Below, one piece after another: positions 43,009-53,017 of a stretch of 64,000 nucleotides of DNA. Positions within the stretch are counted from its first letter, which is position 1. Each line of letters starts with the position of its first letter. The position numbers were made by a program, and so were the translations under genes. The stretch is from CAZBNB01 sp964493245 (GTDB lineage: Bacteria; Pseudomonadota; Gammaproteobacteria; Legionellales; Legionellaceae). The stretch spans positions 1 to 64,000 of the forward strand of contig CAZBNB010000005.1 of the NCBI GenBank assembly GCA_964493245.1, given 5' to 3'. The notes under the pieces were generated by a model. It saw only the letters and a program-made list of their open reading frames with translations, made no database searches and was not told the DNA's origin.

Positions 43009-45375
43009 ATGTGTGATGGTTTGATGATCAGAATCATTGTATTTCTTTTGCTGTTTGTTTTATCTCCTTTATCTATTTCGGGAGACATCGGCATTATTAC
43101 GACTTCATTAAACGGCAAGCCAGCCTATTTAATTCAAGTAGGTGCTTACACACGTCAAAAAGAGGCCGAAGCTGAACAGAAAAAATTAGCTGACAGTGTG
43201 CAACAAACCATTCGAATTGATCACTTGGTGGAAAAAGGTCTGTATTTAGTACAGATTGGCCCCGTTAGCGATTATGCTGAAGCGTTACGTTTACAAAAAA
43301 AGCTTGTTAACCCGGATGAGGCGATATCTGATAATGTCTCACAGCTCCCAACCATCCTCAATCTCCACCCCACTCCGCCCAAAACCACGTATCACACCCC
43401 ATCACCTGGAAAAATATGGAATCTGCGAAATGCCGATATCCGTGCCGTAATCAGTGAGGTATCGCGAGTCACTGGTAAAAATTTTATTGTTGATCCCAAA
43501 GTACAAGGTCGTATTTCTATTATTTCAAGTACGCCTATTTCAGATAAAGAGCTTTACCAGGTTTTTCTTTCCGTATTACAAATTTCTGGTTTTTCAGCCA
43601 TTCCTGGCAATCAGGTAATCAAAATCATACCGAATATGGATGCACGCACCATGTCACCTGATCTGTCGTATCCACTACGCGCGGATCAACGCGGTGATGA
43701 AATGATGGTACAAGTCATCCCGATTCAATACGTCCCTGCCGAACAATTGGTACCTGTACTACGCCCACTGATGCCTCAATGGAGCAGCGTGACCGCATAT
43801 GGCCCATCGAATATGCTTATCTTATCTGGCCGTGCCAGTAACATTCGTCAATTGGCTGACATTATTCGACAAGTCGATAACTCATCATCCAATGGTATCG
43901 ATATGGTGCCATTAGAGCATGCTTTGGCAATGGATGTAGCTAACACATTGAAGGACTTGATTAAATCACAGTTGGGGCCTAATCAACGCAATCAAAGCAT
44001 GATCGCTGCCGATGACCGCAGCAATGCCATACTTATTAGTGGTAGTAAAACCGATCGTATCCGTTTACGCATGCTGATTGCCCAATTGGATAAAAATAAT
44101 CCAAACGCCAGTAATAGCAATACACAAGTTATTTATCTTAACTATTTACGCGCAGAAGATTTGGTTCCGATTTTAGCGGGCATCGCGCAAGCCAATTTCA
44201 GCGGCATTGTCGGCACAACCATTGGTACCATCACACGACCAGCACTCGATAGCACAAACCCGGCTTCTAACATGGCCAGCTTAATTCAAGGCCCCAGTAG
44301 CAATATGAATGCAGCCCCGAACCCCGCTGCCAACGGCACCACAGACGCTCCCTCAGACAAAACCACACAAAATGAGGGTACCACCAAACCAACCGTGCAA
44401 ATTATTGCCGAACCCAATACCAACTCCATTATCATCAACGCCCCCGCATCACTGATTCGTATTTTAAAAGCGGTTATTAGCCAATTAGACATTAAACCCG
44501 CGCAGCTGCTAATCGAAGCCTTGGTGGCTGAAATTAATGAATCTGATTTCAAAGATTTGGGGGTAGAATGGGGCAGTATCGATCAGAAAACCAAAGATCC
44601 TAATAGTTTTAAACCCGGTTTTGCGATTTTGAACTCCAAAACCACGATTGCACAATTTCAAGCACAAATTTATGCATTAGCCAGACAACACAAGGCTAAT
44701 ATCCTGTCTACACCATCCGTGGTCGTATTAGATAATCGTCAAGCCAAAATTTTGATTGGTAAACAGGTTTCAGTCGCCTCGTCCTCTTATCCAAACAATG
44801 CCAGCGCAACGACGACTGCCAGCCCTTATACAACCTTTGATCGTGTCAACGTAGCATTGCATTTATATGTTCGCCCACAAATCACCCGGGGTGACGGTAT
44901 TCAGCTACAAATTGACCAAGGCAATGACACATTGGACGCGCTGAGTGAAATAACACCTGGGGTCACACCTACGTTCAATATCAGTGCCATTGTCACTTCT
45001 GTACACGTGGAAAGTGGCGATATTATTGTGTTAGGAGGGTTAGCCCAAGACAGTATCACCAATGATGATGATCGTTTACCTATTTTGGGTGATATACCAG
45101 GCATTGGCAGACTATTTCAACGGAATGCTAGCAAACGTGAAAAGAAAGTGTTGATGGTCTTTATTCGCCCTCATATTCTAAGCACCGAAGCACAAGGTTT
45201 AGAAATAACGGGCAGTAAATATAACCACGTTCGCCAAGATCAATTGGATATTACCCGTTCACAAGAAGAATATTATAAATCTGATCGGAATACAGTCGTG
45301 CCTGCATGGCATACGTCGAAACTACCCAAACCGTTTTGTCATACCGGAAAAAAAATGGCGAACGTGGATAAATAA
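43009..45375 (+). CDS. gspD: Type II secretion secretin GspD with N-terminal SPOR domain
   Basis: 788-residue outer-membrane secretin of the type II secretion system. After a signal peptide (start 43009, or ATG 43024) comes a SPOR-like domain (PAYLIQVGAYTRQKEAE; GLYLVQIGPVSDYAEAL) at about residues 40-100, then N0-N3 domains (WNLRNADIRAVISEVSRVTG) and the secretin core (LLIEALVAEINES; NLPILGDIPGIGRLF-like DRLPILGDIPGIGRLF). SPOR binds denuded glycan strands, so it may anchor the secretin without a GspS pilotin or GspAB. It overlaps gspE by one base. Confidence 0.93.
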   Translation: MCDGLMIRIIVFLLLFVLSPLSISGDIGIITTSLNGKPAYLIQVGAYTRQKEAEAEQKKLADSVQQTIRIDHLVEKGLYLVQIGPVSDYAEALRLQKKLVNPDEAISDNVSQLPTILNLHPTPPKTTYHTPSPGKIWNLRNADIRAVISEVSRVTGKNFIVDPKVQGRISIISSTPISDKELYQVFLSVLQISGFSAIPGNQVIKIIPNMDARTMSPDLSYPLRADQRGDEMMVQVIPIQYVPAEQLVPVLRPLMPQWSSVTAYGPSNMLILSGRASNIRQLADIIRQVDNSSSNGIDMVPLEHALAMDVANTLKDLIKSQLGPNQRNQSMIAADDRSNAILISGSKTDRIRLRMLIAQLDKNNPNASNSNTQVIYLNYLRAEDLVPILAGIAQANFSGIVGTTIGTITRPALDSTNPASNMASLIQGPSSNMNAAPNPAANGTTDAPSDKTTQNEGTTKPTVQIIAEPNTNSIIINAPASLIRILKAVISQLDIKPAQLLIEALVAEINESDFKDLGVEWGSIDQKTKDPNSFKPGFAILNSKTTIAQFQAQIYALARQHKANILSTPSVVVLDNRQAKILIGKQVSVASSSYPNNASATTTASPYTTFDRVNVALHLYVRPQITRGDGIQLQIDQGNDTLDALSEITPGVTPTFNISAIVTSVHVESGDIIVLGGLAQDSITNDDDRLPILGDIPGIGRLFQRNASKREKKVLMVFIRPHILSTEAQGLEITGSKYNHVRQDQLDITRSQEEYYKSDRNTVVPAWHTSKLPKPFCHTGKKMANVDK

Positions 45376-46868
45376 TGGAAGAGGACGTCAAACTCAAGCA
45401 CCTACCCTACACATACGCAAAAAAGCAAGGCGTGATCGCCACAGAAATTGAATCTGGAACCGGTATCTTGCTCTATCATTTACCAGACATTTCGTTACAA
45501 ACCATCGCTGAAGTTAAACGGGTTTTACATGGTGAGCTGCATTTAAAAGAAGTTAATATGCAAGAATTTCAGCAACATCTTGCACATTTTTATCAATCAA
45601 AATCAGCGATTCTGGATGCAACCGAAAGCATGGAAGAAGATTTGGATTTGATGAAACTGGCGGGGCAATTACCCACCAGCGAAGATCTGCTCGATACCCA
45701 AGATGATGCGCCGATTATTCGCCTGATTAATGCCTTATTCACGCAGGCGATTAAACAAAAAGCCTCCGACATCCACATTGAAACGTACGAAGATCGGGTT
45801 TTAGTCAGAAATCGATTAGATGGTGTATTACAAGAGGTACTGGAAATTCAACGAGCGATTGCACCCTTAGTCATTTCACGAGTCAAAGTCATGGCAAAAC
45901 TGGATATTGCCGAAAAGCGTATTCCACAAGATGGTCGAATTGCGTTACGAATTGGCGGTCACAATATCGACGTACGGGTTTCAACACTCCCTTCTAATCA
46001 CGGCGAACGCATCGTATTACGTATTTTAGATCAACAAGCGGCTCAGCTAGATTTAAGTTTACTGGGTATGCCCGGTGAAACATTGCGGCAAATTCGCCAC
46101 ATGATTGCAGAGCCGCATGGCATTTTATTGGTGACGGGACCTACCGGTTCAGGAAAAACCACTTCTTTATACGCCATGCTCACCGAATTAAACGAAGTCA
46201 GCCGCAATATCTTAACCATAGAAGATCCCATTGAATATGATCTACCCGGTGTTGGACAAACGCAGGTTAACACCAAGGTGGAGATGACGTTTGCCAAAGG
46301 GCTACGAGCTATTTTACGTCAAGATCCCGATGTGGTGATGATTGGAGAAATTCGTGATTTAGAAACCGCTGATATTGCGGTACAAGCGAGCTTAACCGGG
46401 CACTTGGTGTTGTCTACTTTACATACCAACAGTGCGTTAGGTGCCTTAACACGTTTACATGACATGGGGGTTGAATCTTTTTTACTCTCCTCCAGTATAT
46501 TAGGTGTACTGGCACAACGCTTAGTCAGAAAATTATGTGATCATTGTAAAACACCCCACACTTTAAGTGCAGATGAAGCTGAATTGTTACAACAGACCAA
46601 TGTAAAAAACGATACACACCCAACTGTTTTTTCGCCCAATGGCTGCGAGCATTGTAACTTTTTAGGATATCGTGGCCGTACCGGTATCTATGAGCTGATT
46701 CCGATTGATGAAACCTTACGCAGCATGATTCACCGTCAAGAAAGTTTACAAACCATGGAGGCATATATACGCCCGAAAGCCATGAGCATTCGCCAAGATG
46801 GCATAAGACGCGTGTTGAATGGTGATACTTCGCTAGCTGAGCTGCTACGTGTAACCAGTGCGATGTAA
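45375..46868 (+). CDS. gspE: Type II secretion ATPase GspE
   Basis: 497-residue cytoplasmic ATPase driving the type II secretion pseudopilus. Walker A GPTGSGKTTSLYAML near residue 255, Asp box and Walker B (RQDPDVVMIGEIRDLETADI), His box TGHLVLSTLHTN, and a zinc-binding CDHC ... CEHC insertion. Starts on the gspD stop (one-base overlap). Other gsp genes are elsewhere in the genome. Confidence 0.96.
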   Translation: MEEDVKLKHLPYTYAKKQGVIATEIESGTGILLYHLPDISLQTIAEVKRVLHGELHLKEVNMQEFQQHLAHFYQSKSAILDATESMEEDLDLMKLAGQLPTSEDLLDTQDDAPIIRLINALFTQAIKQKASDIHIETYEDRVLVRNRLDGVLQEVLEIQRAIAPLVISRVKVMAKLDIAEKRIPQDGRIALRIGGHNIDVRVSTLPSNHGERIVLRILDQQAAQLDLSLLGMPGETLRQIRHMIAEPHGILLVTGPTGSGKTTSLYAMLTELNEVSRNILTIEDPIEYDLPGVGQTQVNTKVEMTFAKGLRAILRQDPDVVMIGEIRDLETADIAVQASLTGHLVLSTLHTNSALGALTRLHDMGVESFLLSSSILGVLAQRLVRKLCDHCKTPHTLSADEAELLQQTNVKNDTHPTVFSPNGCEHCNFLGYRGRTGIYELIPIDETLRSMIHRQESLQTMEAYIRPKAMSIRQDGIRRVLNGDTSLAELLRVTSAM

Positions 46869-47004
46869 AAACGCACGAATAAGATAGTGTTCGCCACTGT
46901 CTTTGCGATTAAAAATGTAATATATTACCATCGGTAAGGTTATTTAAAACGCGAGTATTCGCAAGGGTCTTGCAATCGAGGCTCATCTATTTGGAGTTTT
47001 TTTA

Positions 47005-47673
47005 ATGAGCGTGATGCGCTTAATGTTGTTAGGGTGCCCTGGGGCTGGTAAAGGTACACAGGCGCTGCGTTTGATGAAATATTTCAATATTCCACAAATC
47101 TCAACCGGTGATATGCTACGCTCAGCCATTGCATCAGGTAGCCCATTGGGTTTGAGTGCTAAAAAAATCATGGACGCGGGTCAATTGGTTTCCGACGATA
47201 TTATGATTGGCCTAGTAGCAGAGCGCTTAACACAATCAGATTGTCAATCTGGCTTTTTACTAGACGGCTTCCCCCGTACTATCCCACAAGCAGAAGCGTT
47301 AAAAAACTCACGCATCAAGCTTGATCACGTCATTGAAATTGCTGTCGATGATGAAGAAATTGTGCACCGTATTACCGGTAGACGTGTTCATCTTGCTTCA
47401 GGGCGAGTCTATCATGTGGCTTTCCATCCTCCCAAAACAGCCGGCTTAGATGACTTGACACAAGAGCCACTGATATTGAGAGATGATGATCGCGAGGAAA
47501 TTATTCGTAATCGCTTAAAAGTCTATCATGAACAGACTGAGCCACTGATTGGTTACTACCAGTCTTGGTCGCAAAAAAAGAATGCTGATGCACCCACCTT
47601 CCATCGAGTGTCCGGAGATGGCAGTGTAGAAGGTATTTTTGAAAGCATTTTATCTATTCTCAAGGAAGCATAA
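47005..47673 (+). CDS. adk: Adenylate kinase
   Basis: 222 residues. Interconverts ATP + AMP and two ADP. P-loop GCPGAGKGTQ near residue 11, STGDMLR, LLDGFPRTIPQAEAL, and a long LID (GRRVHLASGRVYHVAFHPP) of the non-zinc type. A GGAG site precedes ATG 47005. The thioredoxin-like gene starts three bases after its stop. Confidence 0.97.
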   Translation: MSVMRLMLLGCPGAGKGTQALRLMKYFNIPQISTGDMLRSAIASGSPLGLSAKKIMDAGQLVSDDIMIGLVAERLTQSDCQSGFLLDGFPRTIPQAEALKNSRIKLDHVIEIAVDDEEIVHRITGRRVHLASGRVYHVAFHPPKTAGLDDLTQEPLILRDDDREEIIRNRLKVYHEQTEPLIGYYQSWSQKKNADAPTFHRVSGDGSVEGIFESILSILKEA

Positions 47674-47676
47674 CTC

Positions 47677-48057
47677 ATGACGACAGCAACGATTCAAGCG
47701 ATTCAAACCGATACATTCGAATCTTTGCTAGAAAAAACACCCCTTCTCTTCGTGGACTTCTGGGCATCATGGTGCGCCCCTTGCAAACAATTTGCTCATA
47801 TTTACGAACAAGTTGCATCGAAATACCCTAACATTTGTTTCGCTTCCGTTAATATTGAAAAAGAAACCGCATTAGCCGATTTATTTCAAATTCGTTCAAT
47901 CCCACATTTGATGGTATTCAAACAAGGTATCGCGATTTACTCAGAATCGGGCAGCATGCCAGAATCAACCTTGCTGGAGCTCGTTGAGCAAGCACTTGAT
48001 GCCGATGTGAGCAGTATTTTAGATGAGTTAAAAGATGAGGCGAGCGGGCGTGAATAA
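47677..48057 (+). CDS. Thioredoxin-like protein
   Basis: 126 residues, thioredoxin fold with the active site WCAPCK in FVDFWASWCAPCKQF and the cis-Pro in RSIPHLMVFKQG, plus a ~20-residue acidic C-terminal extension. No signal peptide, so cytoplasmic. Co-transcribed with adk (three-base gap). A disulfide reductase; the WCAPC rather than WCGPC site suggests a specialised role. Confidence 0.9.
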   Translation: MTTATIQAIQTDTFESLLEKTPLLFVDFWASWCAPCKQFAHIYEQVASKYPNICFASVNIEKETALADLFQIRSIPHLMVFKQGIAIYSESGSMPESTLLELVEQALDADVSSILDELKDEASGRE

Positions 48058-48118
48058 TGACAAAACACATCGAGTGTATGTCATCCATTCATTTGTAATC
48101 TTGTTGCAAAGGGAATGC

Positions 48119-48170
48119 TGTAACTGCTCACGGCCTCGCTCTTGAACCTCGGAGAACGGTCAGATTTGAG
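48119..48170. repeat. Dispersed intergenic repeat piece
   Basis: TGTAACTGCTCAC through GAACGGTCAGATTTGAG, closely similar to part of 50421-50514. Lies between convergent genes. Confidence 0.75.
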
Positions 48171-48175
48171 CCTGC

Positions 48176-48586
48176 CTAACACCGCTGCTGTATTTCACCC
48201 TGATTCGACAATGTTAAGATCTCGCAGGGCTCACTGTGCTGATGATACCTTGCTGTCAACATAGCTTGTAACAAATAAGCTGTTTTATTCGCGGCCAAAA
48301 TACGCAGCGTATACCATCCCCCAGCAGAAAGCGCTGTGCTTTGCACATCATTCAAACCACCGGTTGCAATGGAAGCATGTTGGTAGGTGTGGTGTATCGC
48401 GTAATAACGCTCCATACGATTGGCCAGATCAAACAATGCCGTTTGTCCTTCCAGGCGATGTGCACGGGTAATTTGTTGCCGCATCCCTAATAACGGGTAA
48501 GCCAAAAGGACACTCAAAATCAGTAAAACAATGAGTAATTCGATTAGGCTAAAGCCAAGCGATGTTTGTTTTAAAGTATTATCCAT
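48176..48586 (-). CDS. Type IV pilin-like protein (prepilin signal), PilE-like
   Basis: 136 residues. Prepilin peptidase site G then FSLIELLIVLLILSVLL with the conserved Glu at position 5 after cleavage, then a globular domain (HRLEGQTALFDLANRMERYY) typical of PilE/minor pilins. Ribosome site AAGGA precedes a run of three ATGs (48592, 48589, 48586); any may start it. Could serve type IV pili or, as a pseudopilin, the type II system. Confidence 0.85.
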   Translation of the reverse strand: MDNTLKQTSLGFSLIELLIVLLILSVLLAYPLLGMRQQITRAHRLEGQTALFDLANRMERYYAIHHTYQHASIATGGLNDVQSTALSAGGWYTLRILAANKTAYLLQAMLTARYHQHSEPCEILTLSNQGEIQQRC

Positions 48587-48713
48587 CATCATCCTTGAAA
48601 TTGACCACCGCGCAGATCGTGGCCATTCTTCAATGTTCAAGAACGAGGCCCTACTGTGAATACACAATGCATGGTAAACTATCGGTTGGTTATGAATCAA
48701 GTGAATCAGTATA

Positions 48714-49598
48714 ATGACATCTTATTGCGGCTATATCGCCCTGGTTGGTCGACCCAATGTTGGCAAATCGACTCTATTAAACCGTTTGATCGGACAAAAA
48801 TTAAGCATTACCTCTAAAAAACCACAAACCACACGCCACCGTATCCTAGGCGTACAAACCGATGCTGACTATCAATTTGTTTATGTAGACACCCCCGGTA
48901 TTCATCAAGGCAATAAAAAAGCCATGAATCAAATGATGAATAAAACCGCTATGAATGTGCTACATGATGTTGATGTCATTGTTTTCGTAACCGATGGTAC
49001 TCACTGGACAGATGAAGATGAATATGTCTTAAGTTTAATTCAACAAACAGAGATCCCCTGTGTACTGGTCTGTAACAAAGTAGACAAAATACGTGATAAA
49101 GCGCCGCTGTTACCGTGGTTAGATGACATGCAAAAGCGCCATACATTTATCCAAATGATTCCGCTCTCTGCTAAAACCGGCCTACAAGTCGATACGCTGG
49201 AAAACTGCTTAAAAACACTATTGCCAGAAAGCCCCTTCTTTTTTCCAGAAGATCAACTCACTGACCGATCGAATCGCTTTTTATGCGCTGAGCTACTCCG
49301 TGAAAAAATATTTAGACAATGCGGTCAAGAGTTACCTTATGCAACTTCGGTAGAAATCGAATCTTATGCCGATGAAGAAAATCTCATCCGTATTCATGCG
49401 CTTATTTGGGTAGACAAAGACAGCCATAAACGCATGGTCATTGGTGAAAAAGGTGCCAAGCTTAAAACCATGGCCAGTGAAGCGAGACTGGATATGGAGC
49501 GATTGTTGGGCAAAAAAGTTTTTTTAAAATGTTGGTGTAAGGTAAAAACCGGCTGGTCTGATGATGTGCGTATCTTGAGACAAATGGGTTATGAATAA
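48714..49598 (+). CDS. era: GTPase Era
   Basis: 294 residues. GTPase essential for 16S rRNA maturation and 30S assembly. P-loop GRPNVGKSTLLNRLIG, switch QTTRHRILG, DTPGIHQ, NKVDK, and a C-terminal KH domain (MVIGEKGAKLKTMASEAR). recO follows 86 bases downstream, a usual order. Confidence 0.97.
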   Translation: MTSYCGYIALVGRPNVGKSTLLNRLIGQKLSITSKKPQTTRHRILGVQTDADYQFVYVDTPGIHQGNKKAMNQMMNKTAMNVLHDVDVIVFVTDGTHWTDEDEYVLSLIQQTEIPCVLVCNKVDKIRDKAPLLPWLDDMQKRHTFIQMIPLSAKTGLQVDTLENCLKTLLPESPFFFPEDQLTDRSNRFLCAELLREKIFRQCGQELPYATSVEIESYADEENLIRIHALIWVDKDSHKRMVIGEKGAKLKTMASEARLDMERLLGKKVFLKCWCKVKTGWSDDVRILRQMGYE

Positions 49599-49684
49599 TA
49601 CGCCCTGTCTTTCCAAAGCTAACATGTCATGATGGAAGTAACCGTTCCCCCTTACGGAGTGAACATTGGCTGATTGGAGCGCTC

Positions 49685-50371
49685 ATGGATAAATCCAATG
49701 CTGCATGGGTTATTCATAAACAATGGTCTGGTGAAACCAGTGCCAGAGTATTGTTTTTTACACGTGATCGAGGGTTAATTCAAAGCTTATGTAAAGGCGG
49801 ACGTTTACCGAAAAAACAACAAATGCTACAAGCATTCAATCCTCTTTTTGTGCAATTTCACGAACATAAAACCAGCTGTTACGTACAACAACTTGAGTTA
49901 ATATCCCCAGCATTACAACTAGAAGGCCTGAATTTAATGTCAGGATTATACGTTAACGAGCTGATTTACCATGCTATTCAACCCCTAGATGCATATCCCC
50001 TGTTATTTGATGCATATGAAACCGTTTTACAAACGCTGGCGACACCATTAGAAGGGGCTGATTTAGCAGCATGCTTGCGCCATTTTGAAGTCTTACTTTT
50101 AAACGAAATGGGCTATGGCTTTTCTCTAACCCATGAGGCGAACCATGGCGAGCCAATCGTTGCTAACAAACACTATATATTAAAACCAGAAGAAGGCTTG
50201 GTTGATGCTCTCAAAGGCATCCCGGGAGAATATTTAATTGGCTGGACTGATAATCAATGGCATAACCCCGCGGTACGCCAAACAGCCAAAATCGTGCTAC
50301 AAGCAGCGCTTGATCATGCATTGGGTGGCAAGATATTACACACACGAAAACTGGTGGTAAAAAATGCTTAA
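49685..50371 (+). CDS. recO: DNA repair protein RecO
   Basis: 228 residues. N-terminal OB fold (HKQWSGETSARVLFFTRDRG; LCKGGRLPKKQQMLQ) and helical C-terminal domain (CLRHFEVLLLNEMGYGFSL). Loads RecA onto SSB-coated DNA with RecR. In an era-recO run; a repeat fragment similar to GTAACCGTTC lies upstream at about 49638. Confidence 0.95.
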   Translation: MDKSNAAWVIHKQWSGETSARVLFFTRDRGLIQSLCKGGRLPKKQQMLQAFNPLFVQFHEHKTSCYVQQLELISPALQLEGLNLMSGLYVNELIYHAIQPLDAYPLLFDAYETVLQTLATPLEGADLAACLRHFEVLLLNEMGYGFSLTHEANHGEPIVANKHYILKPEEGLVDALKGIPGEYLIGWTDNQWHNPAVRQTAKIVLQAALDHALGGKILHTRKLVVKNA

Positions 50372-50420
50372 ATGAATCACTCAGGAGAATGCTTTAGTCT
50401 TGCAGAGTATTTACTCAAAG

Positions 50421-50514
50421 TTGTAACCGTTCACAGCCTCGCCCTTGCACCTCGTAGAACGGTCAGATTTGAGTGCGGGGTGAACACTCAATGGCGTGAA
50501 CACTTACTAAAAAT
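50421..50514. repeat. Dispersed intergenic repeat, fullest copy
   Basis: Begins TTGTAACCGTTCAC, contains GAACGGTCAGATTTGAG, and ends TGAACACTTACTAAAAAT. Partial relatives lie at 6931-6998, 48119-48170 and about 49638. Confidence 0.75.
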
Positions 50515-50818
50515 TTTCTAGTTGCCAAACTTCGTACGCTGGCTCTTCATAAGGATGCGTCTTTTTTAAAGCACTGATAACCGCATGAATACATTCGTCG
50601 CTACAAACCGTCTCTATCTTATATTCAGCGACTTTTTCTAATTGATCGATTTGCCCGATGAATGCATTGCTTCCGATCAAGGGCATAAACTGCCCCTCAC
50701 CCAATGTTTGCCAAGAGCAGTGACTGTATTGCCCTACGCGCCCAGCGCCGGCGTCAAAAATAGCACTTTTAACGATATCAACATGCGTTTCTGGAACATT
50801 AATACAAATTTTGTACAT
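50507..50818 (-). CDS. NIF3/YqfO-like small protein (CutA-like fold)
   Basis: 103 residues: MYKICINVPETHVDIVKSAI, GAGRVGQYSHCSWQT, HPYEEPAYEVWQL. This matches stand-alone NIF3-like proteins related to the YqfO insert and the CutA fold, possibly metal-binding. No operon partner is evident. Function unknown. Confidence 0.85.
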   Translation of the reverse strand: MYKICINVPETHVDIVKSAIFDAGAGRVGQYSHCSWQTLGEGQFMPLIGSNAFIGQIDQLEKVAEYKIETVCSDECIHAVISALKKTHPYEEPAYEVWQLENF

Positions 50819-50975
50819 AAAAATCCTATCATTTATTAGGGCTTATTGCTTTTTGGTTGCACAAGGCAGAAATCAGGCAAATGTTCACGCCAGTTCACCA
50901 AGGGTTTGATTTAACGCAAATTGCGCCCGTTTTTTTGGCTTATCACCCATTGTCACAAATCTCCGTGTATCAAAC

Positions 50976-52259
50976 TCAAGAAGACGCTGGAGAAGCTATT
51001 TTTTCAATCACTTTTATTTTCTTTTCAATTAGATAGTCAATAAATAACTTAGGAATCAAAAGCCCCATGCACATTGTCAGTGTAATCATAAGCGCCATAA
51101 TACTATTGGCAATCGTCACACTAATCAAAGCAAGCGTGGTGTGCGACCAATCTGTCAGTTGTATTAGGCCACTTGCCATCTGAAAAATGAAAATACCTGG
51201 CATCATGGAGACCACTGCAACAAAGCTAACTGCTGCAAAAGGCATTTCTCGGCGTCTGGCCACGATGGTCATGATGACACTGACTAAAACACAAGCATAT
51301 AAATCACCCATGATGATAGACGCACCAAACATAGACATCATTATCCATCTCAGGGTATGCGCAAGCATGCCTATACACAAAGGCCAAGCTAATAAAGAGA
51401 AATGTGTAGAATAAAAAATACTGAATGCTCCTATTGCCACACCCGCAGCAAGGATATCTTGCCAAAAAGGCAATCGAGGCGTAGCCTGGAGCTCTAAAGG
51501 CAAATACACATGAAAACAAGCTAATCCAATCATCAAACCCAGTGATATCGCTAGCAAAATAAGTAGCGCATACATCATTCGCGTCGCACCAAGATGAAGC
51601 CAGCCATGTATCATATCCAGTCCACTATTCAGCAAATGAGGACCAGGAACCAAGATCATACAAGGACAAATCGCGACTAATTGTGATGCAAAACTAAAAC
51701 CACCACGTGCCGCCAATGCGCCAATCATACCTGCCAAAAGTGAGGCGAAAAACGGTTGTAAAAAAACATTGGTACTGTACTTGGCAATCAAACGCCGTAA
51801 CAAGCCCCCACAAGCGGCACTCAGAAAAATAATGACCAGGCTGGGAAAATGGCGTAAACCAAACAACAAAGACAAGGCCACCGCACCCAATGCTGCACCT
51901 AATGAAAATATCCAGGCAGGTAATGGCGGCTCTTGTGCGATGGAATCAATCAATTTAGCCGCATGAGATGGTGTCAGATCACCTTTTATAAGCGCATCGA
52001 CTGCTTTCATAGCAGGGACCACACGCTGCATATTGGTGCTGACGGGCTCTGCATCTGTCACGAAGAGTAACTGACCTCTTTGGTCATCTTCTACAATCAA
52101 CTGCAGCTCACCCCAGCGTGGCGGCAGAAGCTTAACAGGTAAGTTCAGCGCACGACCAAGGCGCTCTGTTACCGCCCATATTTGTCCTGTAGTTTGACCA
52201 TTTGTGTATAAAACCTTTGCGAAAGCAAGAATCAAATGGGCACGTTCTTCTAGCGTCAT
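50976..52259 (-). CDS. Threonine/serine exporter family protein (ThrE-like)
   Basis: 427 residues. The N-terminal ~110-residue soluble region contains a YjjP/DUF1212-type domain (LPVKLLPPRWGELQLIVEDD) and the C-terminal part has about ten membrane helices including the DUF3815 half. The fused layout resembles Corynebacterium ThrE. Substrate in this organism is inferred from the family only. Stands alone. Confidence 0.85.
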   Translation of the reverse strand: MTLEERAHLILAFAKVLYTNGQTTGQIWAVTERLGRALNLPVKLLPPRWGELQLIVEDDQRGQLLFVTDAEPVSTNMQRVVPAMKAVDALIKGDLTPSHAAKLIDSIAQEPPLPAWIFSLGAALGAVALSLLFGLRHFPSLVIIFLSAACGGLLRRLIAKYSTNVFLQPFFASLLAGMIGALAARGGFSFASQLVAICPCMILVPGPHLLNSGLDMIHGWLHLGATRMMYALLILLAISLGLMIGLACFHVYLPLELQATPRLPFWQDILAAGVAIGAFSIFYSTHFSLLAWPLCIGMLAHTLRWIMMSMFGASIIMGDLYACVLVSVIMTIVARRREMPFAAVSFVAVVSMMPGIFIFQMASGLIQLTDWSHTTLALISVTIANSIMALMITLTMCMGLLIPKLFIDYLIEKKIKVIEKIASPASS

Positions 52260-52322
52260 CTGTCATCCTAATTTCATTTATTCAGATCATATTAACTGAT
52301 AAAACTAACTTATCAAATCCCC

Positions 52323-52910
52323 CTAACACCCATTGTTCAATTGCATCTGATACATTTTCGCTCGACGCTCTACCTTATGGGCCACTCCGATCAACCAAGG
52401 TTTACGCCGATAAGTTTGGCGCATGTAACCAGTCACCCCTTCGTGATAAGCAAGATAAAGTGCATAAGCATTGCTTCGTGGAATGCGTGCGCGCAAATAA
52501 GCTTGATTCGCATACCAACCGATAAAGTCTACTGCATCATCAAAACTGTTTCGCGACGCGAAATATCCACCATTAGAATGCCGATATAATGACCACGTGC
52601 CATTGAGAGCCTGGGAGTAGCCGTAAGCAGTTGTCGGTCTAGTCCAAGGAATGAAACCTAGCAGCTTGGTACGTGGCGGCCTTGCGGTCGAGTCAAATTT
52701 AGATTCTTGGTGAATAATAGCCATTTGCACCGCAACCGGTACACGCCAACGACGCTCCACATCTTTTGCATCGCGATACCATTGTGGGTGTTGTCTGAAA
52801 ATAGAACAAACATTGTCGAGACGTTTGGGCGGAGGAACAGTCATACAACCGGTTAGATAAAGACAAAAAAACATACAAAATATGATTCTCATCGAAATGA
52901 CTGGTTTCAT
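52323..52910 (-). CDS. Lytic transglycosylase-like lipoprotein (SLT domain)
   Basis: 195 residues. Signal with lipobox LTGC; then an SLT-like domain with catalytic Glu in AIIHQESKFDSTARPP, TAYGYSQALNGTW, and a C-terminal YLAYHEGVTGYM. Probably cleaves peptidoglycan glycosidic bonds at the outer membrane. I use ATG 52910, which has an AGGAG site; an upstream ATG at 52964 is less likely. Confidence 0.86.
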   Translation of the reverse strand: MKPVISMRIIFCMFFCLYLTGCMTVPPPKRLDNVCSIFRQHPQWYRDAKDVERRWRVPVAVQMAIIHQESKFDSTARPPRTKLLGFIPWTRPTTAYGYSQALNGTWSLYRHSNGGYFASRNSFDDAVDFIGWYANQAYLRARIPRSNAYALYLAYHEGVTGYMRQTYRRKPWLIGVAHKVERRAKMYQMQLNNGC

Positions 52911-53017
52911 ATTTAAGAAACTCCTAATCAATTTAGAACAACGATATTGCAACCGTATAAACAAAAAATCCCGGGTTCAACGGGCGAACCTGGGTCGAAA
53001 TAGCCTCTAAAAGTAGC

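Noticed and set aside
52341..52589. Plus-strand frames under the lytic transglycosylase
   Set aside because: Antisense shadows of a gene with clear lipobox and SLT motifs.
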